Shown: positions 6,909 through 7,472 of the stretch, piece after piece
Numbering within the stretch: position 1 is the first letter of the stretch
How the letters are laid out: every line of letters starts with the position of its first letter
Source: Pseudomonadota bacterium
GTDB lineage: Bacteria; Desulfobacterota; Syntrophobacteria; Syntrophobacterales; Syntrophobacteraceae
Assembly: GCA_023442755.1 (NCBI GenBank)
Contig: JAEZXS010000259.1
Coordinates: 1-7,472 of the forward strand
Direction of reading: 5' to 3'
DNA length: 7,472 nt
The notes under the pieces: generated by a model
Databases searched by the model: none
Seen by the model: only the letters and a program-made list of their open reading frames with translations
Told to the model about the DNA's origin: nothing
Translations under genes and position numbers: made by a program

Positions 6909-7472
6909 ATAAGAAGGAGAGTTTCCATCCGGCGGGGCGTCTAAAGCATCTGAATGTGCTTGGCAGGCGGTACGTCTACGATACATGGACGATGGCCTAT
7001 GCGGAAGTGGACGCAAAGAGCGGGGCGGGGGCTGCTCCGCCGGATGTAGCATGCGTCAGGGAGGATGCGCGGAATTCGTTGGGGTCTGCGTCTTCTCCCG
7101 AACTCAAAAGCATCATCCTACAGGTCTCCCACGCCTGTAATCTTCGGTGTCGCTACTGCAGCGCGGATTTCGGCAGATACGGTAGCGGCGCCTTCCGGAT
7201 GATGTCCCCGGAAACTGCCGGGAAAGGTATCGATTTTCTGTTTGAAAACAGCGGTTCTTCCGATCTTGCCGTCAACTACTTTGGAGGAGAACCGCTGCTG
7301 AATCTTGCGGCCGTGCTGGAGTCGGCCCTGTATGCCCGCAAAAGGGCGGAAGCGGAAGGACGGGAAGTTGCCCTGCATCTTGTGACAAACGGGGTGCTCC
7401 TGACCGCCGAGACGATTCTCAGGCTCGACGACCTCGGTTTTTCACTCACCGTAAGCCTGGACGGTCCCGGGG
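6905..7472 (+). CDS. Radical SAM peptide/protein maturase (3' truncated)
   Basis: The first 189 codons are visible and the frame is open at the window end. GTG 6905 overlaps the previous stop as GTGA; AGAG at 6893-6896 is a weak ribosome binding site. The first in-frame ATG is well inside the N-terminal domain. Residues 1-75 form an N-terminal region with a probable beta hairpin (LNVLGRRYVYDTWT), reminiscent of the region before the catalytic core in SPASM-family peptide maturases. The radical SAM motif is CNLRCRYC, with C78, C82 and C85. It is followed by YFGGEPLL (126-132), VTNGVLL and SLDGPG at the cut end. These are hallmarks of the SPASM-associated branch also seen in both modules of the tandem enzyme, so a C-terminal SPASM domain is expected outside the window but not seen. 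The likely role is post-translational modification of a peptide or protein. The exact subfamily is not identifiable from this fragment. Confidence 0.9.
   Translation, partial: MNKKESFHPAGRLKHLNVLGRRYVYDTWTMAYAEVDAKSGAGAAPPDVACVREDARNSLGSASSPELKSIILQVSHACNLRCRYCSADFGRYGSGAFRMMSPETAGKGIDFLFENSGSSDLAVNYFGGEPLLNLAAVLESALYARKRAEAEGREVALHLVTNGVLLTAETILRLDDLGFSLTVSLDGPG

Noticed and set aside
1..7472. CRISPR arrays, tRNA/rRNA genes, insertion sequences or transposase remnants
   Set aside because: No regularly spaced repeats, no cloverleaf-like or rRNA-like segments and no transposase motifs were seen; the window is coding almost end to end.

Overview
The window is one continuous, densely packed gene cluster transcribed left to right. 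It has moderately high GC, no RNA genes and no intergenic gap of any size. The codon bias and gene content (several radical SAM enzymes, corrinoid-binding domains, many Fe-S cysteines) suggest an anaerobic bacterium. A Desulfobacterota-like or other syntrophic or metal-reducing lineage would fit, but this is an inference from style, not from a marker gene.

Layout: (1) the 3' end of a gene of unknown function (1-378), a beta-rich segment followed by a charged helical tail; (2) a B12-binding-type radical SAM protein with an unusual basic N-terminal extension (375-1925); (3) an extended-SDR, NAD(P)-dependent epimerase/reductase-like protein (1922-2896); (4) a large protein made of two complete radical SAM/SPASM modules fused in tandem (2893-5154); (5) a second, different B12-binding-type radical SAM protein (5151-6908); (6) the 5' part of a further radical SAM protein of the peptide-maturase type, cut by the window end (6905-7472).

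All five gene junctions can be read as 4-nt overlaps of the form ATGA or GTGA. The six genes therefore look like one translationally coupled operon whose products are made together. Five radical SAM catalytic domains lie in 7.1 kb: two in the fused protein, two in B12-type enzymes and one in the truncated last gene. Two complete SPASM domains are also present.

Radical SAM/SPASM enzymes commonly mature ribosomally made peptides or proteins (thioether, C-C or other crosslinks), and B12-type radical SAM enzymes commonly methylate unactivated carbons. The simplest hypothesis is a multi-step peptide or protein modification pathway. The SDR would contribute a redox or epimerase step, and the protein ending at 378 is a possible but unproven substrate or scaffold. 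No standard leader peptide, PqqD-like protein, transporter or peptidase is visible here, so the substrate and product are unknown. I do not recognise the set as a named system.
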